A stretch of DNA of 64,000 nt from an uncultured SAR116 cluster alpha proteobacterium. Lineage in GTDB: Bacteria > Pseudomonadota > Alphaproteobacteria > Puniceispirillales > Puniceispirillaceae. Numbering within the stretch: the stretch's first letter is position 1; the number at the start of each line of letters is the position of its first letter. Location of the stretch: assembly GCA_902578815.1 (NCBI GenBank), contig CACHEI010000007.1:1-64000 (forward strand), read 5' to 3'. The position numbers and the translations under genes were made by a program. Shown piece by piece: positions 18,743 to 28,145 of the stretch. Under the pieces are notes generated by a model. The model was not told the DNA's origin, searched no databases, and saw nothing but the letters and a program-made list of their open reading frames with translations.

Positions 18743-19825
18743 ATGCCAGACAAAAATCTAAACGGTGAATCGCTGAGTTATCGGGACGCCGGCGTTGATA
18801 TCGATGTTGGAGATCAGCTTGTCACCGAAATTGCACCCCATGCAAAGCGCACTAGACGAAGGGGGGCTGATGCCTCACTTGGCGGCTTTGGCGGATTATT
18901 CGACCTGCGCGCCGCCGGCTTTAATGATCCGATACTGGTGGCCGCAACGGATGGCGTCGGAACAAAGCTTGAGCTAGCGAGACAGTTAGGCATACATCGG
19001 GGTCTTGGAATTGACCTGGTGGCCATGTGTGCGAATGATATTCTTGTACAAGGCGCTATGCCAATGTTTTTTCTCGATTATTTCGCCACCGGAAAGCTTG
19101 ATATCGCGGTGGCGGCAGAAGTCGTGGCAGGCATCGCCGATGGCTGTCTAGAGGTTGAATGCGCATTGATTGGCGGTGAAACGGCCGAAATGCCCGGCAT
19201 TTATCCATTTGGATCATATGATCTCGCCGGATTTTGTGTCGGCGCGGCGGAGCGCAGTACCCTGCTCAGCCCGGGGATGGCAAAAGCAGGTGATATTGCC
19301 ATCGCGTTGCCCTCTTCTGGCATCCATTCGAACGGCTATTCGCTTGTTCGTAAAATTATTGAAACTACCAACGCGGACCTTGCTGCGCCAGCACCTGGCG
19401 AGACGGGCCAAACCCTAGGCGAGGCTTTGCTTGAACCAACGCGCCTGTATAAGAAAGCCGTCAGCTGCGCATTGGCAACAGGCGGCGTTCATGGAATAGT
19501 GCATGTCACCGGCGGCGGTCTGATCGAAAACCCGTCACGCGTCTATGATGATGATGTCAGCCTTGTGATGGATTTTGCTACAAAATCACTGCCACCACTT
19601 TTTTCTTGGTTACAGGCAGCTGGCAATATTGAGACATATGAGCTTGCCAGAACGTTCAACTGCGGCATTGGCATGCTGATTTTTGCTGCACCTGACAGCG
19701 CCAACGCCCTTTTGGCTGCTTTAGCGGAGGGACCCGAACCCGACGCATGGGTTGCTGGCAAATTGATAGAGCGGGGGTCTCAACCAGCAGTTATTCTACA
19801 GAACAACGAGAGTTGGGCCTCTTGA
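18743..19825 (+). CDS. purM: phosphoribosylformylglycinamidine cyclo-ligase (AIR synthetase)
   Basis: Converts FGAM to AIR with ATP in purine synthesis. The 360-residue product begins MPDKNLNGESLSYRDAGVDI; the SYRDAGVDID motif marks the true N-terminus. I therefore chose ATG 18743 over an upstream ATG at 18692 that would add 17 unrelated residues. Family motifs: GGFGGLFDL, VAATDGVGTKLELA, GGETAEMPGIY and VTGGGLIENPSRV. The last bases overlap the purN start (TTGA), making purM-purN an operon. Confidence 0.96.
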   Translation: MPDKNLNGESLSYRDAGVDIDVGDQLVTEIAPHAKRTRRRGADASLGGFGGLFDLRAAGFNDPILVAATDGVGTKLELARQLGIHRGLGIDLVAMCANDILVQGAMPMFFLDYFATGKLDIAVAAEVVAGIADGCLEVECALIGGETAEMPGIYPFGSYDLAGFCVGAAERSTLLSPGMAKAGDIAIALPSSGIHSNGYSLVRKIIETTNADLAAPAPGETGQTLGEALLEPTRLYKKAVSCALATGGVHGIVHVTGGGLIENPSRVYDDDVSLVMDFATKSLPPLFSWLQAAGNIETYELARTFNCGIGMLIFAAPDSANALLAALAEGPEPDAWVAGKLIERGSQPAVILQNNESWAS

Positions 19826-20502
19826 TCAAGACCCGCATTGCCATTCTTGTATCCGGCCGAGGCAGCAATATGCAGAACCTCATCCAGGCCTGTGAACAGC
19901 ACTTGCCTTCTGTCGAAATAGTTCTGGTTGCTAGCAACAAACCCTGCGCTGGAATTGACTTTGCTGCGGCCCGCGGCCTGCCAACAGCAATGATTGACCC
20001 GCAGACCCATAACAGCCGGCAAGCACAGGAAACAGCCCTTGCCAAAACCATCGAAACAGCGGCAGCCGATTGGATTTTCCTTGCAGGCTACATGGCCGTT
20101 TTAAGCGCTGATTTCGTCGAGCGATTTGCCAGCCGAATACTTAATATTCATCCGTCTCTCTTGCCTGCATTCAAGGGTTTGGACACCCATCAACGGGCGC
20201 TTGATGCCGGGGTATCACAGCATGGTGTGTCTGTACATATTGTCACAGCTGCCTTGGATGATGGACCAGTTATTCTTCAGGCTGGCCTAAAAATCAATGA
20301 ATACGAGACGGCCGAAACATTAGCTGAGCGCGTTCTCCAGTTAGAGCATCTCCTTCTTCCATTTGTGCTGGCGAGCCTTGCCACAGGCAAATTGACAATT
20401 AGCAATGCCGTCCCACACTGGGCAGAGCGCAACGAGATTTTTGCCACAATTGACGCGGTGACGCTTGATTTTCTTGAAGAATATGCAATTTGGCCCAGAT
20501 GA
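19822..20502 (+). CDS. purN: phosphoribosylglycinamide formyltransferase
   Basis: Transfers a formyl group from 10-formyl-THF to GAR. From a TTG start at 19822, which overlaps the purM stop, the product is 226 aa: IKTRIAILVSGRGSNMQNLI at the N-terminus with the phosphate-binding loop, the folate motif LAGYMAVLSADFV, and NIHPSLLPAFKGLDTH with the catalytic Asn-His. An in-frame ATG further upstream (19747) lies deep inside purM and would add 25 foreign residues. The C-terminus, about 30 residues beyond the usual core, ends in FLEEYAIWPR. Confidence 0.93.
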   Translation: MIKTRIAILVSGRGSNMQNLIQACEQHLPSVEIVLVASNKPCAGIDFAAARGLPTAMIDPQTHNSRQAQETALAKTIETAAADWIFLAGYMAVLSADFVERFASRILNIHPSLLPAFKGLDTHQRALDAGVSQHGVSVHIVTAALDDGPVILQAGLKINEYETAETLAERVLQLEHLLLPFVLASLATGKLTISNAVPHWAERNEIFATIDAVTLDFLEEYAIWPR

Positions 20503-20624
20503 TCCCGAGACGGCCGTTACCAGGCGGGCTGCGACCGATCGCCTGATCAAAGAAGCATGAATTGATTCCAGTCAGGTAATGCGCGATAGTAGTAATTATT
20601 ATTTGCCCAGGGGAGTTATTGGAA

Positions 20625-20756
20625 ATGGACACAAGCAATCTGGACAAGCAGGCAAAAGCACACCTAGCCGTCTATCACAATTTCATGACAGCATCCAAAA
20701 TCATCACGGGTCTTATCATTTTTACATTGGTCATCATGGCGGCAACTCTGCTGTAG
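20625..20756 (+). CDS. aa3-type cytochrome c oxidase subunit IV (small)
   Basis: A 43-residue frame with an ATG at 20625 and an AGGGGAG ribosome site about ten bases upstream. It encodes a short polar head (MDTSNLDKQAKAHLAVYHNF) and a single membrane helix (ITGLIIFTLVIMAATLL). This head-plus-helix layout, with the YHNFMTASK approach to the membrane, fits the bacterial aa3-oxidase subunit IV family (PF07835). Those proteins bind the large subunits of the terminal oxidase, none of which is in this window. It stands alone between purN and ndk. Confidence 0.75.
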   Translation: MDTSNLDKQAKAHLAVYHNFMTASKIITGLIIFTLVIMAATLL

Positions 20757-20839
20757 CTGTGGCTTAACTGCCGCAATCATTTATAAAAAAGCGGGCTTTG
20801 TCCTCCTTTTTCAGCAATATGTCCTGACTTTTCTGCTGG

Positions 20840-21262
20840 CTAGTCAGTGATCTCAAAGCCGGCAAAGAAATAGGCAATTTCGATGGCTGCGTTCTCAGGA
20901 CTGTCAGAGCCGTGTACAGAGTTGGCCTCAATTGACTCGGCAAATTCCTTTCGAATAGTGCCGTGAGCCGCATCAACCGGGTTTGTTGCTCCCATTGCCT
21001 CACGGTTCTTTGCAATCGCGTTCTCACCTTCAAGAACCTGCAGTACAACCGGACCAGAAGTCATAAATGTAACTAGGTCATTAAAAAATGGACGCTCAGC
21101 ATGAACCGCATAAAAAGCTTTCGCTTCGGCCTCAGTCAGTTGCTTGCGCTTCTGGCCAACAATGCGTAGGCCAGCAGCCTCAAGACGGGAATTTATCTGA
21201 CCTGTCAAATTGCGGCGTGTTGCGTCGGGTTTAATGATGGAGAAGGTTCTTTCGAGGGCCAT
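20840..21262 (-). CDS. ndk: nucleoside diphosphate kinase
   Basis: Balances nucleoside di- and triphosphate pools by ping-pong phosphate transfer. The 140-residue product starts [14 protein letters not shown] and contains the active-site histidine motif [14 protein letters not shown] near residue 117. [14 protein letters not shown] and [15 protein letters not shown] complete the fold. It is on the minus strand, opposite the small oxidase-subunit gene, and is followed upstream by holC. Confidence 0.97.
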   Translation of the reverse strand: MALERTFSIIKPDATRRNLTGQINSRLEAAGLRIVGQKRKQLTEAEAKAFYAVHAERPFFNDLVTFMTSGPVVLQVLEGENAIAKNREAMGATNPVDAAHGTIRKEFAESIEANSVHGSDSPENAAIEIAYFFAGFEITD

Positions 21263-21450
21263 TGTGCTTCCTTTTCATTTCTAATAACTGCGTCGAGTGG
21301 CTCAGGCTTTCAATAAACTTCGCGGGCAGTGGCTGACCTCATTCAAAGCTAAAGCCGCCAATACCCTCAAGTCGCCGTAATAGGCGATGCCAAGCGTGGT
21401 TACAAGCTCCAATTAACCTGCCGCACAGAATCCTGGCCAGCGCCGGGCTC

Positions 21451-21903
21451 TCAGGCATTTTTCTGCCATCTTCCGTCATCAGCTTGTGCATAATAGCCAA
21501 GCAGTAATGAAGAATTTTTTCCCCACTTTTTCCATTGAGCGCGGGCGGCGGTCGTCTGCGTTTCAGAGCGGCCATCAAACAGGTTGAACACCCGCTCAAA
21601 GCCCTCCAGGCTTGGAGGTGTCTGCCCATGGACCAGAAACAGGAATGGCGCATTAATGGGGTTTAGCGCCGGATCCGTCGAAATCCAGACAGGGGCAACT
21701 TCAATACCTTCGGCTTCGTCTACCCCATGCGGAATCCACGATTCTGCTTCATACGTCCAAAGCGCTTCGTCCAATGAAGTAGCAGCAGGCTTTGGACACA
21801 AGATCAATGCAGTCTTTCCAGCCGCGATGGTCTTTTTCAACAGCACAACAACCGCTGTTTCAAGATCAGAATGCGTTAGATGATAGAAATCAACTTGGGT
21901 CAT
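21451..21903 (-). CDS. holC: DNA polymerase III subunit chi
   Basis: The chi subunit links the clamp loader to SSB at the replication fork. The 150-residue product opens MTQVDFYHLTHSDLETA and shows the family pattern: LLKKTIAAGKTALILCPKP, LDEALWTYEAESWIPHG and FLFLVHGQ. The ending YAQADDGRWQKNA matches alphaproteobacterial HolC. It is downstream of pepA on the same strand (29-bp gap), the usual neighbour. The 190 bases between holC and ndk contain nothing I can support. Confidence 0.93.
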   Translation of the reverse strand: MTQVDFYHLTHSDLETAVVVLLKKTIAAGKTALILCPKPAATSLDEALWTYEAESWIPHGVDEAEGIEVAPVWISTDPALNPINAPFLFLVHGQTPPSLEGFERVFNLFDGRSETQTTAARAQWKKWGKNSSLLLGYYAQADDGRWQKNA

Positions 21904-21932
21904 GTTGCCGCTTCACATCGTCGTCTTGATGT

Positions 21933-23402
21933 CTATTCCTCCCTTGAGAGGCTGACATCCGTCCAATGATCAATCATCCTGTTCAGCAACCTGACACCAA
22001 AGCCTGTGCCACCTTTTGGCACGGTTGCTGTAGCCTTGTCAGACCAGGCCTTGCCAGCAATATCGAGATGGGCCCAGGGGGTGCCATCAACAAAACGCTC
22101 AAGAAAACAGGCTGCGGTTATTGAGCCACCGTAGGGGCCACCGATATTCTTCATATCGGCAATATGCGATTTCAGCAATTTGTCATATGCCTCGCCCATC
22201 GGCATTCGCCAGAGTTTCTCATCGGTTGCCACGCCCGCAACGCTTAGCTGTGCCGAAAGATCATCACTGTTTGAAAACATGCCGGCATATTCCTTACCAA
22301 GTGACACCAGAATAGCACCTGTCAATGTAGCAAGATTGACCATTGCCTGTGGTCTAAATCTAGTTTCAGTGTAATGCAAAGCGTCCGCCAGAACGAGGCG
22401 CCCCTCGGCATCGGTGTTTATGACTTCAATCGTCTTGCCAGACATTGCAGTAACAACATCACCCGGGCGCTGAGCATTGCCGTCAGGCATGTTTTCAACA
22501 AGACCAATCACGCCAACAACATTACGCTTTACCCGCCGTCCAGCAAGTGCGCACATCGCGCCAGTCACCGCAGCCGATCCACCCATATCCCACTTCATGT
22601 CTTCCATGCCTTTTGGAGGTTTCAGAGAAATGCCGCCAGTATCGAAGGTCACCCCCTTGCCCACAAGTGCCACAGGAGCTTCGCTACCTCCCCCCTTCCA
22701 ATTCATGACAACCATACGTGACTCGCGGCGGCTACCCTGACCAACACCAAGCAAGGCTCCCATTCCAAGCTCCTCCATCGCCGTCTCATCCAACACATCC
22801 ACCTCGAGACCTAGCCCGGTTAGTGCTTTACACCGATCAGCATACTCAGCTGGATACAGTTTGTTGGCAGGTTCAAAAACGAGATCACGGGCGAGACAGA
22901 CACCATCGACCAGTGCATACCGATCTACGATTAGGGGGTGCTGGTCATCAATGCCATTGGCGGTGAGAGTGAGTGAGACTGTTTCAATGACGCTTTCAGA
23001 CACAGTGAAGTAATCTTCGAAATGATAGGCCGCAAGCCGCATGCCAAGGACAAGATCGGCAGTAATCTCATGCGCAAGTTGATGTTCAGGCATATACCCA
23101 CGTTTCTGCGCCGTTGCTTCGAGTGCTTTGAATACGGCTCCCCCAATGTCCTCGGCATCGCGTCCAGCATCCAGCGCATCACCAATGCCAATTAGCAAAT
23201 ACGTTCCAGCCGCTCCATAAAGTGTCAGGCTCTTGCCCTTCTTGCCGGTAAATTGGGCCGCGCCCATTGCTGCTATTAGCCAAGCCGCTGCTGTCTTATC
23301 GAGATGTGGAATGATCGTTGAGTTTGTGCCAATCAAACAGATCGTCACAACATCACCCTCGGGTAGTGCAGAAGAAAGAACGAGTTTCAACTTATTAGCC
23401 AT
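21933..23402 (-). CDS. pepA: leucyl aminopeptidase (cytosol aminopeptidase)
   Basis: Two-metal M17 aminopeptidase that releases N-terminal residues from peptides; in some bacteria it also binds DNA. The 489-residue protein has an N-terminal macro-like domain and a C-terminal catalytic domain with GKGVTFDTGGISLKPPKGME, DMGGSAAVTG and NTDAEGRLVLADAL, which hold the metal ligands. It begins pepA-holC and is divergent from lptF, an arrangement conserved across Alphaproteobacteria. Confidence 0.96.
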   Translation of the reverse strand: MANKLKLVLSSALPEGDVVTICLIGTNSTIIPHLDKTAAAWLIAAMGAAQFTGKKGKSLTLYGAAGTYLLIGIGDALDAGRDAEDIGGAVFKALEATAQKRGYMPEHQLAHEITADLVLGMRLAAYHFEDYFTVSESVIETVSLTLTANGIDDQHPLIVDRYALVDGVCLARDLVFEPANKLYPAEYADRCKALTGLGLEVDVLDETAMEELGMGALLGVGQGSRRESRMVVMNWKGGGSEAPVALVGKGVTFDTGGISLKPPKGMEDMKWDMGGSAAVTGAMCALAGRRVKRNVVGVIGLVENMPDGNAQRPGDVVTAMSGKTIEVINTDAEGRLVLADALHYTETRFRPQAMVNLATLTGAILVSLGKEYAGMFSNSDDLSAQLSVAGVATDEKLWRMPMGEAYDKLLKSHIADMKNIGGPYGGSITAACFLERFVDGTPWAHLDIAGKAWSDKATATVPKGGTGFGVRLLNRMIDHWTDVSLSREE

Positions 23403-23628
23403 AAATTCACCTTAATATTTTATGTTTTTGGAGTGCTTGCAGACACTGTTGCGTCAAACGATAGAACAGAGTTGTTACAACCTTGTCAAACCGGGTCAAC
23501 CAATCCCGTGCTTGTTACTTCTGCCTATTCACATCAGGCCATTGAATCCAAGTGCAGAAACGATCAATGTTTTTGCGTTTTCGATAATGGATGTGTTATC
23601 TAGACGTCTCAACGTCAATGGACAAAAC

Positions 23629-24726
23629 ATGCAATTCAGCAGATATATTTTTGCGCAGCTGTTGCGCACAACATGTGCAGTTACCTTGGTGATTATCGGC
23701 ATCGTCTGGCTTTTCCAGACAATCCGCCTTCTCGAAATGGTGATCAGCCGGGGCGCAGCATTTTCTGATTTCCTCCTGATGTCCTTCGCGGTGATACCAC
23801 TTTGGCTGACAATTGCCCTACCAATCGGTGCCTTTGTCGCCGTCAACTGGGTTTTTCACCGGATACTCAACGACCGTGAACTCACGGTAATGCAGGCAAT
23901 CGGCCTGAGCCCGATGCAAATTGCACGCGCACCGATTGCCCTTGGCGCACTTGTCAGCGCAGCCATGTTAGGCAATTCCATTTTCATTCTCCCGAGTTCC
24001 TTCGGCGTATACAAAGAACAACAATTCAAAATCCGCAACAGCATTCCCGCAATTTTTCTTCAAGACAATGTGTTTGTTGATGTTGTCGATGGCATGACTA
24101 TGCTGATCGATAGGCATGGAAGCAATGGTATTGCCAGCGATGTTTTCATTCACGACACCAGGAATGAAGGCAAAATTGTCACTGTTATTGCTGAGACTGG
24201 GCAGTTCATCAAGACAAATGGCGCGCCTTCTCTTGTGCTGCAAAATGGCCAGCGGGTGGAATTGACCGATGACACTAACAACAGTGCCATGCTATATTTT
24301 GATAGTCACACTATGTCAATTGCCGTCACGGGAGGATCAAAATCCAAGCGCATGCCGATCGACATGAACGAGGACACGATCTCCAATCTTCTGGATCCGA
24401 CAAAATCTCCAAGTCCCAATTATTTCTATGAACGGCGCGCGGAGGGTCACTATCGAATCATGTCACCCTTTCTCGGCTTTGCTATGATACTTATTGCGAC
24501 AGCACTTACCCTGCGGGGCCAGATACGGCGTGATCTCTGGGGGCAGCGCGCTCTCGCCAATATCGTTCTTGGCATTGGCACAATCATCCTTCTGGTTATG
24601 TCACGGAGCATAGCAACCTCAACGCCTCAATTTATTCCGCTGCTCTATGCCAGTATACTTATCCCAGTTACCATTTGTCTTTGGTCACTAAACTCAACCC
24701 GTGGGGTTGCCACATCCAGTGGTTAG
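23629..24726 (+). CDS. lptF: LPS export permease LptF
   Basis: Membrane subunit of the LptB2FG transporter that extracts LPS from the inner membrane. From ATG 23629 the product is 365 aa and begins with the typical MQFSRYIFAQLLRTT and the first membrane helix. The frame is open back to 23422 but those extra 69 residues are not LptF-like. There are six membrane segments in two groups of three around a periplasmic beta-jellyroll domain (about 140-270, with ENGQFIKTNGAPSL-type strands). It is followed by lptG after 20 bases. Confidence 0.93.
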   Translation: MQFSRYIFAQLLRTTCAVTLVIIGIVWLFQTIRLLEMVISRGAAFSDFLLMSFAVIPLWLTIALPIGAFVAVNWVFHRILNDRELTVMQAIGLSPMQIARAPIALGALVSAAMLGNSIFILPSSFGVYKEQQFKIRNSIPAIFLQDNVFVDVVDGMTMLIDRHGSNGIASDVFIHDTRNEGKIVTVIAETGQFIKTNGAPSLVLQNGQRVELTDDTNNSAMLYFDSHTMSIAVTGGSKSKRMPIDMNEDTISNLLDPTKSPSPNYFYERRAEGHYRIMSPFLGFAMILIATALTLRGQIRRDLWGQRALANIVLGIGTIILLVMSRSIATSTPQFIPLLYASILIPVTICLWSLNSTRGVATSSG

Positions 24727-24746
24727 ATGTCAGACGAGTTTAGCAC

Positions 24747-25853
24747 ATGAGCAAAATGTCTGTTTTCGGATTGCTGTTCCGCTATTTTGCCCAACGGCAC
24801 CTTTTCTGGACTGGTCTCTGTCTTTTGGGCCTTACCACTGTTGTCTCAATAATCCAGACAGTGGAATTAATCCGACGCGTCAGCACATTGAAAAACAATA
24901 ATGTTGAAGTCAATTTCCTGATTCTTTCGATGCTGAACCTACCTGCAGTTATAGATGTTATTTTGCCCTTTGCGGTGCTAAGCGGCTCAATGCTGTGCTT
25001 CAATGCCTTGAATAAAACAAATGAATTTGTTGTTACGCGCGGTATAGGGACATCCATCTGGAGCGCCCTGAGCCCGTCCTTTCTTGCGGCTTTTGGGGTT
25101 GGATTGTTCTATGTAATGGTGATAAATCCGATTGGGTCTTTTACCGCAAAACAATATGAAAAACAAATGGTTGCCATTTTTGGCAAAGAAGATCGTAACC
25201 TTTCGGTGACGGCAGACGGCATTTGGTTGCGTGATAAGCAAGAAGGTCGCCAGTTAATCATTCATGGCGACGCATTGGATACCGCTAACGTCAGCATCAT
25301 TAATCCGGTAATTTATCAATTTGCCGCACCCGGAGAGTTGCAGACCCGTCTGCGCGGTAGCGCCGTGTTGCTTACGGACAGCGGTTGGATGATTGAAAAT
25401 GCGATGGCCTGGGACAATGATGGCAGCAGAAAAGAGATTGGAACTCTGATGCTTGCCACAAACATCGCCACTCTTGACATTGAACGGTCAACCGAACCGC
25501 CACACACAATCCCAGTCTACACACTTCCCAGTTTCATTCAGATGTTGGAAAATACAGGGTTGCCTACAATCAATCACAGTATTCATTTTCATCAATTGTT
25601 GGCGCTGCCACTTTTGATGGTCGGCATCACAATGCTGGGTGCACGTTTTACCCTGAAAAATGTAAACCAGGGCAGGCGTAGGCAGCTTTTCACTCGGGGC
25701 ATCTTGATTGCAACGGCTATTTTCATTTATGGCTATTTAATGCAAATCCTTGGTTCAACTTTTCGGGTACCGCCGGCTGTTGCCGGCTGGACACCCGCAA
25801 TCACAATTCTGCTTATTGGCGCGGCGCTTTTGGCAAGACTCGATGAAAGTTAG
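24747..25853 (+). CDS. lptG: LPS export permease LptG
   Basis: Partner of LptF in the LPS extraction complex. The 368-residue protein has an N-terminal helix group (FWTGLCLLGLTTVVSIIQTV; LPAVIDVILPFAVLSGSML with the coupling region LNKTNEFVVTRGIG), a periplasmic jellyroll domain and C-terminal helices ending LIGAALLARLDES. It is translated from ATG 24747, 20 bases after lptF, and is followed by surA after 12 bases, so lptF-lptG-surA-pdxA-rsmA is probably one transcript. Confidence 0.93.
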   Translation: MSKMSVFGLLFRYFAQRHLFWTGLCLLGLTTVVSIIQTVELIRRVSTLKNNNVEVNFLILSMLNLPAVIDVILPFAVLSGSMLCFNALNKTNEFVVTRGIGTSIWSALSPSFLAAFGVGLFYVMVINPIGSFTAKQYEKQMVAIFGKEDRNLSVTADGIWLRDKQEGRQLIIHGDALDTANVSIINPVIYQFAAPGELQTRLRGSAVLLTDSGWMIENAMAWDNDGSRKEIGTLMLATNIATLDIERSTEPPHTIPVYTLPSFIQMLENTGLPTINHSIHFHQLLALPLLMVGITMLGARFTLKNVNQGRRRQLFTRGILIATAIFIYGYLMQILGSTFRVPPAVAGWTPAITILLIGAALLARLDES

Positions 25854-25865
25854 GGACATTCTTTT

Positions 25866-27122
25866 ATGAAGCAAATGATTGCTTTTGCTATCACGCTTAT
25901 AGTGTTTTGTAGGCTTACTTTTGCCGGATTGGCATCAGTCAGCATTGTTGCAACAGTGAATGGAGAACCAATCACCAGCTATGAACTTGAGCAACGAATT
26001 CTGATGCTTAAGGACGCAACAAACATCGAAATTAATGGCCAGACAGAAAAGCGGATAAGTGATGACGCCTTGCAAATGTTGATTGACGACAGTTTGAAGC
26101 AGCAGGTAGCAATTCATGGCAACGATGCTCTGAAATCTGCCGCCATCGCCAAGGCGAATGAACTTATCGAAGCTTCTTTTGCTGCAGATGGCAAAACAGG
26201 CGCAGCAACATTGCGGGAGATTGGCATTGACCCAATGACAGTCCAATCGAAATTCGTCAGTGACCTTATCTGGTCAGATCATCTTCAGCGGATTTACAGT
26301 GACAAGTTTGCTGGCATTGACAACAAAATTGATGCAGAACTGGCACGCCTTAAAAAAAATGCAAGCAACCCACAGATCAAGCTCAGCGAGATTGTTCTAG
26401 CACCAGCGCCAAACCGCGATCTTAAGCAAACCCTTAATCTGGCAACGCAGTTGGTTGCTGCCATCCGAAAAGGTGCAAATTTCAACGCCATTGCACAGCA
26501 ATATTCTGGTGCCGGCAGTGCCAAGCAGGGAGGTCGTGTAGGCTGGCTTGTAGCCAATCGTTTGCCCCCTCTTTTTCTGGAAAAACTAACAGCCACCGCC
26601 AACGGTGGGACTACCGACCCAATTGAACTTGATGGCGCCATTTATATCTTAAAAAAAGACGGTGAGCGAAAAATGGGATTGGCAGACGAGTCTCAATCTA
26701 GGATTTGGCTTGCCCGCGCCCTTATTCCATTATCCGTGGATGCAACCAATGCTGACAGGCTTGAGGCTGGCGCCCGGATTGAGCGCGATACCGCAGCCAT
26801 AAACAGTTGCGACGAGCTTGTAGAACTCAACGCCAGCTATGGCTCCAACGCTGAGGCCCGTCTTAATGAGATGGTTTTGGCCGACCTCGCACCACAAATG
26901 CAGAAACTAGTGAGCACGCTAGAAAACAATCAGGCGAGCGAGCCAATTGCCTTTTCGGAGGGAATTGCAATCATGATGGTTTGCCGCCGCGACAAACCCA
27001 AGCTGAATTTGCCAAGCCGCGAGGAAATTCGTAAGCTTCAATTCAACCGTTTGTTTGGTGATCTGAGCGAACGACATCTGGTTAGATTGCGTCGTAGTGC
27101 CTTGATCGACATGCGCAATTGA
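25866..27122 (+). CDS. surA: SurA-like periplasmic chaperone / peptidyl-prolyl isomerase
   Basis: SurA escorts outer-membrane proteins through the periplasm. The 418-residue product has a signal peptide (FAITLIVFCRLTFA). A SurA N-terminal domain begins IVATVNGEPITSYELEQRIL. One recognisable parvulin region (about 165-270) contains LSEIVLAPAP, FNAIAQQYSGAGSAKQGGRV-type and GWLVANRLPP. A C-terminal region with a SurA-like closing helix follows. E. coli SurA has two parvulin domains; here the second half is not clearly parvulin. Its place before pdxA and rsmA supports the call. Confidence 0.85.
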   Translation: MKQMIAFAITLIVFCRLTFAGLASVSIVATVNGEPITSYELEQRILMLKDATNIEINGQTEKRISDDALQMLIDDSLKQQVAIHGNDALKSAAIAKANELIEASFAADGKTGAATLREIGIDPMTVQSKFVSDLIWSDHLQRIYSDKFAGIDNKIDAELARLKKNASNPQIKLSEIVLAPAPNRDLKQTLNLATQLVAAIRKGANFNAIAQQYSGAGSAKQGGRVGWLVANRLPPLFLEKLTATANGGTTDPIELDGAIYILKKDGERKMGLADESQSRIWLARALIPLSVDATNADRLEAGARIERDTAAINSCDELVELNASYGSNAEARLNEMVLADLAPQMQKLVSTLENNQASEPIAFSEGIAIMMVCRRDKPKLNLPSREEIRKLQFNRLFGDLSERHLVRLRRSALIDMRN

Positions 27123-27128
27123 CAGATC

Positions 27129-28145
27129 ATGGCAACTGAAGCGCAACCTCCTGTTGTGGTAACACCTGGTGATCCTGCTGGCATCGGTGGCGAGATCGCG
27201 CTCCGCGCCAAAAAAGCCGGTTGCGACGACTTTTGCCTGATCGAAAATGCATCCCGCATAACAGCGCTCGCACAGACGCTGGACCTTGACGTAGAGGTAG
27301 AGAAAATCTCACATCCTACCGAGTTTCGTCCCAACAGTGACGCCCTGCAAATTCTCGATATTGCCTGGCCGGTAGCACCCGTTGCGGGAAGTCCTGATGT
27401 TGACAATGCTCAAACGGTCATCAAAGCAATAGAAACTGGCGCAAGATGGGCGCAGCATGGAACTGTTGCAGCGTTGGTAACCAATCCGATTGCCAAGGCG
27501 ACACTCTGTGATGCGGGCTTCGCCTATCCCGGGCATACCGAATTTCTGGGAAGCATGGCCCCGGCCTGTCCCGGTGGACCCACGATGATGCTGGCCTGTG
27601 ATATACTTCGGGTCGTTCCAGTAACTGTTCATATCCCACTATTGGCGGTTGCATCTGCATTGACAACTGAGCTGATTATCGACAAGGGCCGCCTTGTGGC
27701 GCATGCCTTACGCATGCATTTCGCCATCCCATCTCCCCGTCTGGCCGTTTGTGGGTTAAACCCACACGCTGGTGAGCAGGGACGTATGGGCGAGGAAGAC
27801 GCGTCGATCATTAAACCTGCAGTTAACCAGCTACGTGCCGATGGCATCGATGCGACGGGCCCGCATCCTGCCGACAGTTTGTTTCATGAGGACGCCAGAA
27901 AAACCTATGACGTTGCACTTGGTATGTACCATGACCAGGCTCTTATTCCACTGAAAACAATAGATTTTTTTGGTGGTGTTAACATCACATTGGGGCTTGA
28001 TTTCATCCGCACATCACCAGATCATGGTACGGGCTTTGAAATTGCTGGCAAGGGAGTGGCCCGACCTGACAGCCTGATTGCCGCAATTCGGACAGCCCAT
28101 TCAATGTCGCGCGAGAAAACACATTATGACGGTGGCATGGCCTGA
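27129..28145 (+). CDS. pdxA: 4-hydroxythreonine-4-phosphate dehydrogenase
   Basis: Oxidises 4-phosphohydroxy-L-threonine in pyridoxal phosphate synthesis (DXP-dependent route). The 338-residue product shows VTPGDPAGIGGEIALRA at the N-terminus, GHTEFLGSMA, CGLNPHAGEQGRMGEED with a metal-binding histidine, and YHDQALIPLKTIDFFGGVN with another. The stop overlaps the rsmA ATG by one base (TGATG). Confidence 0.96.
   Translation: MATEAQPPVVVTPGDPAGIGGEIALRAKKAGCDDFCLIENASRITALAQTLDLDVEVEKISHPTEFRPNSDALQILDIAWPVAPVAGSPDVDNAQTVIKAIETGARWAQHGTVAALVTNPIAKATLCDAGFAYPGHTEFLGSMAPACPGGPTMMLACDILRVVPVTVHIPLLAVASALTTELIIDKGRLVAHALRMHFAIPSPRLAVCGLNPHAGEQGRMGEEDASIIKPAVNQLRADGIDATGPHPADSLFHEDARKTYDVALGMYHDQALIPLKTIDFFGGVNITLGLDFIRTSPDHGTGFEIAGKGVARPDSLIAAIRTAHSMSREKTHYDGGMA

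Noticed and set aside
20764-20830. Terminator between the oxidase-subunit gene and ndk
   Set aside because: The AAAAAAGCGGGC and TCCTCCTTTTT stretches do not pair well enough to form a stable stem.
21339-21450. Extra gene between holC and ndk on the minus strand
   Set aside because: The open frame there runs mostly inside holC in another phase and its product is Arg/Cys-rich noise with no ribosome site.
23422-23628. Long N-terminal extension of lptF
   Set aside because: The 69 residues do not resemble LptF, and the family start MQFSRYIFAQLL lies at 23629.
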